Assembly: GCF_030272615.1 (NCBI RefSeq)
Contig: NC_081414.1
Coordinates: 822,053,896 to 822,117,895 of the forward strand
From: Cryptomeria japonica
Taxonomy: Eukaryota; Streptophyta; Pinopsida; Cupressales; Cupressaceae
DNA length: 64,000 nt
Direction of reading: 5' to 3'
In this document: piece after piece, positions 10,631 through 23,363 of the stretch
Layout of the letters: every line of letters begins with the position of its first letter
Numbering within the stretch: position 1 is the first letter of the stretch
Program-made: the position numbers and the translations under genes
Notes under the pieces: generated by a model
Told to the model about the DNA's origin: nothing
What the model saw: the letters and a program-made list of their open reading frames with translations, nothing else
The model's database searches: none

Positions 10631-11108
10631 AATTTTTGAAGAAACTGCTATATGAGGACAGTGAAACTCGACAAGGCCCTATGACTCAACTCAGAAGGTG
10701 TTATTATTTGTAAATGAATCTCACGATTTACAAAAATTCCCTTCATGCATTACTACAACAACAGCGACTGTCATTAACAATGTTTTATAATTTCCGTGAT
10801 AAATAACAAATTCCGTGATAAATCATTACCGAGGAGATAAACGACGTTAATGATAACCTGGGTTACACGCGGGGTTAGTGGAGGCTTCCACCACGTGGCG
10901 ACTATGGGATGTGGAGTCGTGTGATCTTTTCCATGGCAAAGCAATTTCGCGGGCAAAACGGCTGAAAACAAAACAGCTGACGTGGAATACAGGACTGGGA
11001 AGTTGTTGCGTTGGGGGAGTTGACGTGGAGGGCTGTGCTTGGGCGCAAACACTGAAAACAGGATAAGAAAGTAGTTTTACACAGATAGAGAGAGGGGTGA
11101 TGAGAAAA
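10615..11108. repeat. Duplicated G-box module, copy 1 (internally deleted)
   Basis: Matches 23364-23500 followed by about 24800-25238, so it lacks the ~1.3 kb present between those parts in the other copy; the junction is near 10727-10735. Shared phrases include GTGAAACTCGACAAGG, CAGCGACTGTCATTA, TTAATGATAACCTGGGTTA and GTGCTTGGGCGCAAACACTG. CCACGTGG at 10891-10898 is a G-box-like palindrome. Homology stops at GATGAGAAAAT, before the TATA box and exons found after the other copy. Confidence 0.8.
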
Positions 11109-13403
11109 TTCCTTCTAGGAGGGATCCAATTTAGACTATAGCTATGGGTTTTATGGTAAACTATAGCTATGGGTTTTATCCTTCTAGGAGGGATCTACAT
11201 TTAAGGAATATAAATGAAGGGATTTGTAAAGTATAGATGTTATTTCTTTTTAAAAGGATCAAGATGATAACAAAGCTAGGATAAGTGACTAAACTATAGT
11301 GTCACAGAAGGTTGCATCTAAAAACAATAAAAGAATGCAAATCGATTGCTTCAATGGAGCCTCAAGTAGGTTAGTGCACTGAACCTTCTAATTAAATGTC
11401 ATTTATCAACTTTTTCATTACATACAAGGACTTGATCCTTCTCAACTTTGCAATCTTTTACCTTTGTATGTCATTTAGTGCTTATTGCTTATTTAACATT
11501 TATTTCCCTTCAAGTGTTGGTAGATTCATTAGCTAGTATTATTTATGGATCAATGAATCCTTGCATTCGAAAGAAGAGGAGTGGTAGAATATTTAATTTT
11601 AAGTAGATGAAAGGATTTAGTATTAGATACAAGTTATTTAAAGGAATATATCTTTTAGCATTATCACTTAAGAATTAAATGAAGTATTGTTGGAAATAAT
11701 ATTTATATCATTTCTATTATTTTCTTTTTATATATTATTTATATTGATTATTACCCCTTATTGTATGAAAAATGGCATTAGCTTCCTTAGTACTTAAAGG
11801 AGGAAAAGGTCCTAACTATCATCTTAATTCCTTTATTCTAAGATCAATTCTTAGAACTTTTATCTATATTGAGTATTTTAGTATGAAGTTTAAGTGGTGA
11901 ACGTAGGAATAAGAAGTTACAAAATACTTATTGTTGTAGGATACTAGAAAATAAACACTAAAGAAAATATTATTAATATGTAGTAACAAACATGCACCAT
12001 ATGAATTACATGAGTATTGTAATGATAATCGATAAGTTTTGTAACTTAAATATATATAAATTTATGAGAAATCTAATTATTATATTTAAAATTAATTAGT
12101 CCATGGATGTTTGCACATTTGGATGTTAATTGTTCAATTCTTTGTGTGCATTTGGCAATGTTAAAGTTTAATGTTTGATCAATAAGGAGTGAAAATAAAT
12201 GAAATGAAGCTTTAACATGGGATTTATGATCAATTATGAAAAATAACGCTATCATGATTTGGTTCCAATATTCTTTAGGTTATTTCTTGATTATGTTCAT
12301 CTACTTAAGCATCAGTCACAAGTAAAAGTATGACTAATTCATGGTATTTAATTTATATGCATAATTAAAAAAATAGTTTAAAAAGAGAATGTATACACAT
12401 ATATTATGATTAGATATGCAATATTTATACATTCATGTGATATACCTTCTTTTAATAAATAATTTCTTATTCTTTTAAAGATGAAATCACTTGTTGTAAG
12501 TTTTAGTAATCGTTGCATGAGTAGTCATACACTCTTGAATACTCTTATGTTCTCATATATGCTCTTACATGGTCATGTGTCTATTTACATACTCTTGTAT
12601 ACTCATGGAGTCTTATTGGATACTATGGAATCTTAAATGGGAGACTATGGATATCCTTGTATATGAGATGGATCTCAAGTCTTTGAATTGACTTCAAATA
12701 GTGATGTTCATTCATAATACCAGACAATTCCATTAGTTTTTCAGCATTACTTGGTTAGTCTTCCTTGTGTAGGTCTGGGAATCCTTCCTTTCATAAAAGA
12801 TTCTAGGGAAATGTAATTACTTCGTGGTATGGTGGAAACATGTCTTGGCAATGTTCTTGCTCACAATGGGTAATAGGTTCCAAGAGTTTCTCAAGAGGTT
12901 TTCATGTTTAGTACTTATTTAATCAACCTTATGATTGAATGTAAAGGATTATCATTTCTCATGTATTTCTTTGTAATGACTTATTGTACTAAAATTTCTT
13001 GTAATTAATGCAATATGTCTTTGATCTAATTAGCTTGTCTTTAATTTAAGCTATTTTGTGTAATTTTTTGAATTATGTAATTATATAATTTGGCAAATGT
13101 TACATCTTGGTATCAAAAAGAATCTCTCCACCATAGAACAAGGGCAAATATATTATTATTCTTCAAAAGATAGAACACCACAATAATACACTTCACTACA
13201 CTTCTCCAAATTATTTCAAAACTACTTGGAAACCTAGAAGAAAATTGTGATCAACTAATGATTAACAAACTTTGATTTGGCTCCAATTTATAGTCATATG
13301 GGAGAGGAAAAATCACTACTACTTGTCCAAAACAAGGAGCCAAAAACATTTGCAAAAAACCATGTGTTAGAGAATAAATAGCCAATAGACATAATTTAAA
13401 ATA
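11109..13403. other. AT-rich intergenic DNA
   Basis: No gene seen. A direct repeat of TAAACTATAGCTATGGGTTTTA occurs near 11135-11178 beside a repeated CCTTCTAGGAGGGATC. A TACTCTTG-type simple repeat lies at about 12525-12610. TTGGTATCAAAAAG at about 13107 resembles a copia primer site, but no LTR pair accompanies it. Confidence 0.5.
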
Positions 13404-13408
13404 ACAAT

Positions 13409-14966
13409 TGTTATTTAGAGGACCTGGTTAATACTGAGGGGGGGGGGGGGGGAGGGGGGGTGTGAATCAGTATTAATAACAAATTCAAATCTTATACCAA
13501 AATGATCAATACTTCACAAAAACAAATCATAATCAGTATCGGTAGCCACTGAAATCAATCTTCTAATCAAATTTATCAAACTACACATTTGAGTGTTCAA
13601 TATCATGCATGCAATATAAAGATATCAAATCAACACAAAGATAAATCAATCACCATATGAACACCATTATTTTCATGTGGAATCCCAAATGGGAAAAACC
13701 TTGGTGGGAATCAGTACCCATAAAATAATGTACTCTTTCGGAATGTGCCCTGGTAGGAGCCTAGCCCAGTTATGAGCTTTACAACAATTCCCGGTTAGGA
13801 GTAGACCCTGTTAGGAGTCACCCAAACAAGGGATTTACAATATGAGCTCTATTAGGAGTAACCTTGTAAGAGGATTTAAACTTAGGTTGTTGAGGTACTC
13901 GGTTAATGGATTTATATGAAAAAGGCTTGTTAGGACCTACCCAGTTAAGGGATTTTGAGCCTGCTACAACTGTTACGGAATAGTAGATGAATGGTGTGGA
14001 AATAACACTCTTTGCTTGCTTGTTCAGATCCACTTCAGCTCCAATATTCTTTACTCTTCTAGATACACACCTCAAGTTTGGCTACATACTCTTTTCTCAG
14101 ATTATCGACATAATAAACTTCATCAAAACTAACCTAAATACACTTTACATCTTTGTCGGGTACAAAAAACTAAATACATCAAGATTCAAATGAATTTACA
14201 CCATAGATCATCACAGATCATTATAAATCATCATACAACTCATTACAATAAATATCAAGACAATTACAATCATTAAATGATCATAACACGACATCGCACA
14301 TCAATCTGATAAGAAGTCAAACCCTTAAAGAATTCTTATATGCTCTTCATTGTTTCCGAAGAGATTCCATCCTTAATCGTGTAAGAAAAACATTTTAACT
14401 TTTCACATGGGTTGTGACACATCAACATCAAGTTATGAACATGATGAAATTCACCTCCAAACCATAAAACATCACTTGTTAAATGATCTTGTTACCGGTT
14501 CTAAAACCCTACTGAAAATACAACAATAAATCACAAACATAACTTTTGGTCATTCAAATATGATGCAGTTCTAGTCAAAGACATATGACATTGATATAAA
14601 CTCATGTTTCAAACCGTAACACCTAATTCCTCATCAATCTTCAGAACCAATCGTTTATCAGTTAAAGTCCTATTTGCCAGTTTACTATGAACTGCACTGT
14701 TCATCTCGCCAACTTAATCCATTACTAGTTAGGATACACCAATAAATCTAAATGACCTAGATGAAAAATCAATCAAGAATAAACAAGATCATAGTTGCCA
14801 TAGTTGCCATCAATGACAACACAAATAATTGATCATCAAGTCACCAATCAACATCTCAATTATACCGAACATACATCACTATGTCACCATTCCCCTCATC
14901 AAATCAACTATATCATCACCAACAGTCTTTATATCAACATCATCATTAGTTATGCCAATCATGCCA
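13409..14966 (-). repeat. 3' LTR of the copia element
   Basis: On the minus strand it starts TGGCATGATTGGCAT, right after the polypurine tract, and ends CTCTAAATAACA. A G-run of 15 at 13438-13452, an A, then 7 more G mark the conserved end motif (ATTCAC-Cn-TCAGTATTA on the minus strand). Small open frames inside (13818-14193, 14804-15050) have no independent support. Confidence 0.93.
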
Positions 14967-14970
14967 ACAT

Positions 14971-15287
14971 TCTCCCCCTTTGGCATTGATGGCAACACCA
15001 TAATATTCAAACACTCATCATGCAATTTTTCTCATGACCATATTACTTAATTCTTCATTGTTCTCTTGGTCATAATTCTTCTCCCCCTATCTATTACAAT
15101 TCTTCTCCCCCTTTGACAATAATGCCAAAGGTGCAAATGCACCTTCTGTCATCATCGTTGTTGTTGTTGTCTCTATCACCTCTATTAACTTCATCTTAGT
15201 TGTTCCCCCTAAGGAGTAGCCCACATGTCATCAATCCATAGTGAAAAGTATTCAATAAGTCCAATGGATTGATGCATCACCTGCATC
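14971..15287 (-). promoter_or_regulatory. 3' untranslated region with repeated polypurine tracts
   Basis: The priming tract is at 14971-14981 (AAAGGGGGAGA on the minus strand). Further tracts are at about 15080-15089 and 15103-15114, the last in the context TTGTCAAAGGGGGAGAA. One more, AGGGGGAAC, is near 15201-15210. No reading frame lies here; a GTT/GTC simple repeat is at about 15156-15174. Confidence 0.75.
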
Positions 15288-15677
15288 TTAGTTGATCTTG
15301 TGTAGGGGTCTAACCCTTAATTTACCTCTGAGATATTCAAAGGTTGTCTTAGGCAAAGGTTTAGTGAATATATCTGCTAACTGCTCTTTGCTAGACACAC
15401 ATTCCATCCTCATTTGCTTCTCTTTTACTCTCTCCCTCAGAAAGTCATATTTCAACTCAATATGTTTTTTCCTTGCATGTAACACCAAATTCTTAGAAAT
15501 ATTTATAGCACTAGTATTGTCACAATAAATAATCACCGATTCAGTTATATCCTGCTTAAAACCTTCCAAAACATGTCTCATCCAAATAGCTTGTGTACAA
15601 TTCATGGATGCAGCCACATATTCTGGTTTACCTGTAGGCTGTGATACACAAGTTTTCTTTTTCCTGGTCCAAGACAC
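15288..15677 (-). pseudogene. copia RNase H
   Basis: The last domain of a copia polyprotein, degrading RNA in the RNA-DNA hybrid. Visible motifs are EYVAAS near the start, IIYCDNTSAINISKN with the catalytic Asp, the HIELKYDFLRE stretch, and the family's closing signature QLADIFTKPLP. The usual AEYVA is PEYVA here. The opening Asp region lies upstream in the preceding frame near 15740 (TNADWA). The frame is open for 129 codons to its stop at 15288. It is separated from the reverse transcriptase frame by a break near 15680-15720. Confidence 0.9.
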
Positions 15678-15719
15678 TAGTCTACCTCCAAGAAGAAAAT
15701 CTCCATCGGTTGTGCTTTT

Positions 15720-16841
15720 TTAGTCATCAACATTTCTTGCCCAATCTGCATTAGTAAAAACTTTCAAAGAAAAGTTACTTTTATAAGGATACCATAAACC
15801 ATAATCAACTATTCTTTTTCGATACCTGAATATCCTTTTTACTACTACCACGTGTGTCTCTTTAGGATTCTTTTGAAATCTTGCAACTAAACAAACAACA
15901 TGTGCAATATTGTGTCCATTGTGATCAACATAATGCAATTTTCCAATCATAGACCTGTATTGTTTCTCATCTATAGAGGGTGAATCATCCTCTTTTGATA
16001 ATCTACAACTTGTCACAATTGGAGTACCAACCGGTTTGTAGTCTTTCATCCCAAAAGTCTTTAAAACTTCTTTCACATACTTAGTCTGATTAATAAAAAT
16101 TCCACCTTCCAGCTCCTGGACTTTCAACCCAATAATTTTTTTTATCTCACCGATCAGAGACATCTCAAACTCGTTCTTCATTTCATCAACAAAAGCCATA
16201 CACAAATCATCATCCCCACCAAATATTATGTCGTCAACAAAAACTTCAGCAATTAACATTTTGTCTCCTTCAGTCTTTAAATAGATATTACTACTCTCAT
16301 TGGTTCACTAGAATCCTATCTTGATCAAATGTGCATGCAGTCTCTCATACCATGCTCTCAGTGCTTGTTTCAATCCATATAATGCCTTGTGTAGCTTGCA
16401 TACAATATCTTTATCCTCTGTCAAATCAAACCCATCCGGTTGTTCTATATACATTTCTTCTTCAAGAATACCATTTAGAAGCATTGAGTTTACATCTATT
16501 TGATACAATGTAAAGCCCTCAAATGCTACATAAGAAAGAAGCATTCTAACACCTTCTAATCTTGTAACTGGTGCATTGGTTTTGCCATAGTCTTTACCTT
16601 CTTCTTATGCATACCCTTTGCATACAAGTCTTGCCTTATTTCTCACAACCTCACCATCTTCCTTTAACTTGTTTCTAAAGACCCACTTTGTACCAATAAC
16701 ATTTTTGTCTTCCCATCTAGGAACAAGAGACCATGTGTTGTTTTTCTCAATTTGATCCAGTTCTTCATTTATTTCCTTAATCCAGTCATCATCTTTCAAT
16801 GCTTCTCTAACTGTCTTTGGTTGAACAGTTGAATCAGACAT
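15720..16841 (-). pseudogene. copia reverse transcriptase, interrupted
   Basis: Three consecutive open pieces cover the domain. 16841-16605 has the N-terminal TKWVFRNKLKEDGEV and KARLVCKGYA. 16544-16308 has QIDVNSMLLNG, YIEQPDGF and LYGLKQALRAWYERL. 16259-15720 has the catalytic FVDDIIFGG. Stops separate the pieces: TAA directly after GYA, and TAG-TGA directly after KIGF. The sibling element at 51498-52070 has Gln and Leu-Arg at those places. The polymerase would copy element RNA into DNA inside the particle. Confidence 0.92.
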
Positions 16842-17117
16842 GAATTTTCTTTGATTTTTCTCCTAGCTTGCATGCTAGCATTCTTGTCATACATAATCTA
16901 GTCTTTTGAATGATTTATCCTTTCATATCTTGGGATTACCATTTCTGGTGCAGTGAATTCTTCTTCTTGTTCAACAACTTCTTCTTCATCTACTGGTTCA
17001 ACACCTATTTCTATATTATTTTGTTCATCATTTATTTGCACTTTCAGTTCAATAAACACATTTTTCTTCATCGTCTACAAGCTTAGATCTACTGGTTTCA
17101 TCAGGTTTATCAGATAA
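16842..17117 (-). other. Linker between integrase and reverse transcriptase
   Basis: An acidic stretch on the minus strand, rich in Glu and Asp codons (about 16940-17090), as is normal for the variable region between copia integrase and reverse transcriptase. It is broken by stops and carries no domain. Confidence 0.55.
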
Positions 17118-17880
17118 TTAATCAACCTTAACATTCATGCTCTCAACTATCTTCTTTGTCCATTTACTGTAACACTTCAAAGATTTGCTCTTGGTAGAAT
17201 AGGCAAGAAATGTTCCTTCATCACTCTTTGCATCAAATCTACTAGTAAAATCATCTCTTTTAATGAAACATCTTCTCCCAAAAACTTGAAAGTAACTGAC
17301 ATTAGGATTTTTTCCATACCACAATTGATAAGGGGTTTTATCATTACCTTTCTTTACAAGTACTTGGTTCAATGTATAAACAATAGTACTAATTGCTTCT
17401 CTCCAAAACATCTTCGGTGCATCTCCTTGTATCAATATAGCCCTAGATGCTTCCACAATTGTCTCGTTTCTTCTCTCAGCAATTCCATTTTATTGTGGAG
17501 TCCTAGGTAAAGACATTTGCTTCTTTATTCCTTGCTCATCACAATACTTCACAAGCTCATTAGAAGTGAATTCACCACCTTGGTCAGATCTTAGAAATTT
17601 CAGTCTTCCTCATTTCCTTTTCTATTAAGGCTTTAAAAGGCCTTAAATTTACTGAAAGCCTCTGAATTTTCCTATAGAAAACTGAGCCACATCATCATTA
17701 AAAAATCATCAATAAATAGCATGAAATATTTATCACCATTAAATCTTCTAGTCCTCATAGGACCACATAAGTCAATATACACATAAGTCCTCTAGAAGAA
17801 AAGGATTTACTCTTAAAGGATGTAGAAGTCATCTTACCCATCTGACATTTTTTACACAACACATTGTCTCATGTCACAAG
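17118..17880 (-). pseudogene. copia integrase, interrupted
   Basis: The three acidic catalytic residues can still be seen: DLCGPM around 17770, DQGGEF around 17575 and NGIAERRNET around 17465-17490. A TAA at about 17490-17492 sits in the conserved TPQ-NG phrase just before the catalytic Glu. Frameshifts occur in the core at 17590-17700. The C-terminal part is open at 17456-17118 (FWREAI, PYQLWYGKNP, FDAKSDEGTFL). The enzyme would insert the DNA copy into the host chromosome. Confidence 0.85.
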
Positions 17881-18387
17881 CTATGACATACTTCTCACGA
17901 TACTATATTTTCTAACCTTTATCAAGTTATCAAAGTTCACATGAGAAAACCTTTTGTGCCATAACGAGCTATCCTCAATCTTAGCCACCAAACAACTATT
18001 CAAATTAGAATTCAGATGAAATAGATTACCTATAGTTTGTTTCCAAGTAGCAATCAACTCTCCTCTGCATCCTAAGATCCTGTACACTCCATTCTTAAAT
18101 TCAAGGTGATATCCTTTGTCATTCAATTGTCCAACACTTAATAAGTTATGTTTTAATCCTTCTACCCAATAAACATCATCTGCATTACTTTTACCATTCA
18201 GAGAGATATATCCTTTATGTTTAACCATACAGGGTGAGTTGTTATCAAATCTTACCACATTGCCATCAAATTCTTCAAGAGACATGAACTTATTTTTATC
18301 ACCAGTCATGTGGTGTGAACAACCAGTGTCAATTATCCATTCATCATTGCTATCAATGTGAGATACCAAAGTCTTCTTATCGGACAC
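17881..18387 (-). pseudogene. copia protease and integrase zinc-binding segment
   Basis: WIIDTGCSHHMTGD near the start is the aspartic protease active site (Asp-Thr-Gly), with the usual copia Cys-Ser-His-His context. The flap and second half follow (NLLSVGQL). LWHKRFSHVNFDNL is the gag-pre-integrase motif carrying the histidines of the integrase zinc finger. It joins gag by a frame change near 18395. Confidence 0.88.
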
Positions 18388-19355
18388 ATCTTCTGTAACA
18401 ACAACAAAAAAATCTCCTCTTTGTCTTCTTCCTCATATTCCTCATCACTCACTCCTTCATCAACTGCAACGTAGCACGGTTTCTTCCATTTTCCTTTGAA
18501 TTTCCTAAACTTCTCCTTTTTATCACTATTAGGGCAGTTTGAAGCTATATGGCCAATCTTGTTGCAAGAGAAACTCTTAAGAGGTAGTTTTCCTTTATAC
18601 TCACCAGTGTCTCTCGAAAGTCTCTTAGCCAGAAGAGCTTCAAACTCCATCAAGTTGTCTTCATTATCTACATTTGCCTTGCTACCGCGATGAATTGTCT
18701 TGCAATCATGACCATGACAAACATATTTTCCTTTCTTCATAGGTGTACCAATTACATATGCCTTAAAATCTAATTCAGATGACTTAGAAATACTATTATC
18801 AAAACTATTCAATTCAAATGCAGTTAGTTTACCAATAAGTGAATCAATAGTGACCTTATCACTATGCACTAACCTTAACTCTTGAATAACATAAACATTG
18901 ATTGCATAGGTAGGTAAAATAGTTCTAAGCATCTTACTTGCAACAGTGTCATCTTCAATTTTTCCTCCAACACTTTTAATTCCACCTGCAACTTCCTTAA
19001 TCCTTTGTCCATACTGAGCTATATTTTCACCTTCTACCATTCTCATATCAACAAATTTACCTCTAAGACTTTCTTCCTTATCTTTTTGAACATGTTTATC
19101 ACCACCATAGATTAGTTCTAATTTCTCGCAAACATTAATATATTCAGTATAAGACAGTGTACTTACTATTGCTTCCAGTGCCTGGATGTTCTCTTGTTGG
19201 TCTTTAAGTTGATTTGCAGTCAAGGACCGATAGGAGCCACATATTTAGTAACAACATGTTGCCAAAATTGATAACCCATACCTTAAGATATATCTTCATC
19301 TGATCACTCCATATCTGGTAATTGTCCTTAGAAAACTTGGGACCCTCCTTCATCA
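18333..19355 (-). pseudogene. gag: copia gag, frameshifted
   Basis: The main frame, 19223-18333, has the retrotransposon gag core (TEYINVCEKLELIYGG, LRGKFVDMRMVEGEN, IAQYGQRIKEVAGG). One nucleocapsid knuckle follows at about 18580-18535. That knuckle reads SFSCNKIGHIASNC: the first Cys of CX2C is Ser, so zinc binding is probably lost. The N-terminus lies in another frame from about 19355 (KFSKDNYQIWSDQMKIYL), with a shift near 19270-19290. An acidic tail (EEYEEEDKEE) precedes the protease junction. Confidence 0.85.
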
Positions 19356-19411
19356 TCTTCCTCCAAATATTTCCCTCAAGCGGTTAAGCTTCTGCACACA
19401 GAGGACCTAAA

Positions 19412-19425
19412 TCTTTGATACCAAA
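19412..19425 (-). other. Primer binding site
   Basis: On the minus strand, TTTGGTATCAAAG directly follows the 5' LTR end. This is the initiator tRNA-Met type of plant copia elements. Confidence 0.85.
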
Positions 19426-20978
19426 TATTATTTAGAGGATCCAATTAATACTGAGAGGGGGGGGGGGGGGGCGGTGAATCAGTATTAACAACAAATTTAA
19501 ATCTTAAACCAAACTAATCAATACTTTACCAAAACAAATCATAATCAGTACTGATAGCCACTGAAATCAATCTTCTAATCAAATTGATCAAACTGAACAT
19601 TTAAGTGTTCAATATCATGCATGCAATAAAAAGATATCAACTCAACACAAAAACAAATCAATTTCACCATATGAACACTAGGATTTTCACATGGAAACCC
19701 AAATGGGAAAAATCATGGTGGGGATTCGTACCCACAAAATAATGCACTCTTTCTAAATGCACCCTGTTAGGAGCCTAGCCTGGTTATGAGCTTTACAATA
19801 ATTCCTGGTTAGGAGCAGACCCTGTTAGGAGTCACCCGGTCAAGGGATTCACAATATGATCCCTATTAGGAGCAACCTTGCAGGAGGATTTAAACTCAAG
19901 TTGTTGAGGTACTCGGTTAAGGGATTTACATGAACAAGGCTTGTTAGGACCTACCCAGTTAAGGGATTTTGAGCCTGCTACAACTATTAGGGAACAATAG
20001 ATGAATGATCTGGAAATAACACTCTTTGCTTGCTTGCTCAGATCCACTTTAGCTCCAATCTTCTTTACTCTTGCAGATACACATCTCTGGTTCAGTAACA
20101 CACTCTTTTCACAAATTAGCGACATAATAAAATTCATCAAAATTGACCTAAATACACTTTACATCTTTATCGGGTACAAAACCCTAGATACATCAAGATT
20201 TAAATGAAGTAACATCATAGATCATCACAAATCATTACAAATAATCATACAATTCATTACAAAAAATATCAAGACAATTACAACCATTGAATGATCATAA
20301 CACGACACCGCACATCGATCGGATAAGCAGTCAAATCCTGAAAAACATTCTTGTATGCTCTTTATTGTTTCCCAAGAGATTCCATCCTTAATCGCACCAA
20401 AACCAAATTTTAACTTTTCACATGGGTTGTGACATATCTCCATCAAGTTATAAACATGATGAAATTCAATGCCAAACCATAGAACATCACCAGTTAAGAG
20501 ATCTTGTTACCGGTTCTAAAACTCTCCTAAAACCCTACTGAAAATACAACAGTAAATCACAAACATGACTTTCGGTCATTCAAATATGATGCAGTTCTGG
20601 TCAAAGACTTATTACAATGATATAAACACATGTTTTAAACTGCATCACCTAATTCCCCATCAATCTTCAGAACCAATCATTTACCGGTTAAAGTCTTATT
20701 TGCCAGTTTACTATTAACTGCACAGTTCACCTCACCAACTTAATCCATTACCAGTAAACCTAGATGACTTAGATGACAAAGTAATGAATAATAAACAGGA
20801 TCATAGTTGTCATAGTTTCCATCAATGACAACACAAATAACTCATCATCAAGTCACCAATCAACATCTCAACTATACCGGTCATACACCACCATGTCATC
20901 ATTCTCCTCATAAAATCAACTATATCATCACCAATAGTCCTTATATCAACATCATCATCAGTTATGCCAATCATTCCA
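19426..20978 (-). repeat. 5' LTR of the copia element
   Basis: On the minus strand it starts TGGAATGATTGGCAT and ends CTCTAAATAATA, where the partner LTR ends AACA, so the terminal CA has mutated to TA. A G-run of 15 lies at 19457-19471. It matches 13409-14966 along its length with many substitutions. Confidence 0.92.
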
Positions 20979-20983
20979 ACAAT

Positions 20984-23363
20984 ACATAAATGTACAAGTG
21001 ACTCCTCATGGGCACCAAACCTAGAGCCACTTAGACTTTAGACATTTTAAGTGATTGTAGCATGTGATGACTGTTTAGATCCCTAAATGGACACATTTTA
21101 TCCTCCCAAACTTGGTCTCCTTATGCATGACCTTTGATGTATGAATATGGATGTGCGAGGGAGTTTATTTTTTCCATTTTAATTTATATTTATCAGCTAT
21201 TAATGTTCACTTCTTGAAAATGCAATTACAAATAGCCATAAAGTGCAAACAATTAATATTTTTCTCACATGTCCTAGGAAACACTTTCCAACAAGCATGG
21301 AGACTTATGAATGGCTTATGATTGCAAGGTTAATGTCACCTTATCCTTAAAAGAACAAGCCTATGAGGTATTTGTGGATTTCATTTTAGGGGAAGCATGG
21401 TTATTAATTCTTGTTATTTATAGGGTCTTATTGGAACATAATGGAGAATGACTCTCATGCCTATGTCAAGAAGTGCTAAATTATCTAAAGCATACAAAAT
21501 TATCCCATCACCTTGGACCAATCACTAGATAGGACATTTCACATCATGTTAGTGTATGATGAGGTATTTTATATTTGAGAAAAAAAAGATAGATTTATTT
21601 CTAGGTAATAGTTGTAGAGAGGGTAATTATATTAATATTTTTTCTTAACCATTGGGAGTAAGAGAGTAGAAGGGATTTGAGGTTGGGTCTAATAGATAAA
21701 ATAATTAATTAAAAAATAAAATAATTTATATGTATACACTTTTTAGATTTTATTATGCCACAAAGAGGATTTAGCTATCCTATTTATGTAAGGGATACAT
21801 ACAAATTTATTTAGTTATAAGGGGTTGACATGATTAAGGCATTTTCTATACCATCAACGAGACACATGTTTAATTCAAAATGAGGGACTTAACCTATGAA
21901 CATGTTATAGCCTAAAATATATATATATATATATATATATGAGAAATGACTCTCATTTTGGGCATTGACCAAGAGAATCTCATAGATCAAATTAGATGCA
22001 CTTGATAATGATGACAAATTATTTTTTACCTTCGTTTAGTATTTAAATGTATATTTTGAATGGTTAATACATACCTTTAAAGTATTGGAATATGATAATT
22101 TATCAAAGAGTTGGTTTTTAGTTTTAATATGTATGTATTACTAGGAAATATGCATCAACCTTGCATTATAATATTAAGAAAAATGAAAATTTAATTTTTT
22201 AGCATTATAAATATTAAATTTTAGCATGGTGGTCCCTCCATGGCATGACGAATTCTCCATGTATCGTACGAACCAATGATTGACATGAAGAAGCTATGCC
22301 ATGAGGAGGATAGGTGGGGATGTTGGATGATGAGATCAAATTTCACTTCAATATGTCGAAACTGCTCAAAATAAGTTCAAACAAGAAAGAATGTTGGTTA
22401 TGGTGACATGGACCTCTTCAAGATCTACAATTTTAGAAACTAGGATTAATTAACTTCATGGACAAGAAATTATGGCCATTGAAATTATGGTCTTAGTTAG
22501 TTGGGTTTCCTATCTGTATGAAGAATTTTTAGTTCCATGGGTGACAATTTTGTGATTGGTTATACTTATGATAGTTACTTCGATCCCTTGTTGATGTGAT
22601 GGTTTTGGTTTTTCTTGTTATGACTTTAATAGTCTTTCTAGAAATCATGACTCTAATGTTTATTATCTATATTATTATCCATATTAATGTTATTTTAATT
22701 GATATAACTATATACTAATTGAACTATATTAAATTTATTATAATGAAAATTATTTACAAGCTAAAAAACTCCATTAAATGCTTCACTTTAACATACCACT
22801 ATAAACTTGTTTAAAAAAATATAATTAACATTATTTAAAACAATATATTTATAAATAAAATTTATTTAAATAAACTAAAAAATATCAATGAAATCAATTG
22901 CACCTAAAACAAATTTATAACTAATTTATTATGCTGATATTCCTATGCAATCCCAACACACCGTGTACATAAAAAAGAAATAACAATTACAATTGCATAG
23001 TAAGAGGCATATGAAGAGCCCACCATTACATTTTAATCACTGCTGAAACATGCCATCTCCTTTTAATAGCTGTTACAATTTAATCATTGTAAAGGAGGGA
23101 AACAAATCATTTAAGCTTCACTATAGATTAATATTAATATTTATTGATATATTTCTTGCTTCACTTATTTTAAACATGCACAATTGCAAGTATAGTTATA
23201 GCTATGGATTTATATGTTAGCTGAACAAATTCTTTATTTTTTTATTTTCATATAACCCACACACTCCAGCCATAACAATCTAGCTGTATTTTGTGTGTTT
23301 ATTCTAAAAATGATAGGGGGTTTTGTTTTCTCATGTAGATGAATACGACATCGATTCTTGGGG
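20984..23363. other. AT-rich intergenic DNA
   Basis: No gene seen. An (AT)n microsatellite lies at about 21919-21940. Confidence 0.5.

Larger units (their letters stand above)
13404..20983 (-). mobile_element. Complete Ty1/copia element with target-site duplication
   Basis: Two similar LTRs (13409-14966 and 19426-20978) flank, on the minus strand, primer site, gag, protease, integrase, reverse transcriptase and RNase H, in copia order. The direct repeat ACAAT at 13404-13408 and 20979-20983 is the 5-base target duplication expected of integration. The LTRs differ at many sites, so the insertion is old. Several frames carry stops or frameshifts and this copy cannot be autonomous. It is closely related to the element at 48964-52659. 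Confidence 0.93.

Noticed and set aside
13100..13125. TTGGTATCAAAAAG resembling a copia primer binding site
   Set aside because: No LTR end motif, no partner LTR and no gag nearby; probably chance or a very old relic.
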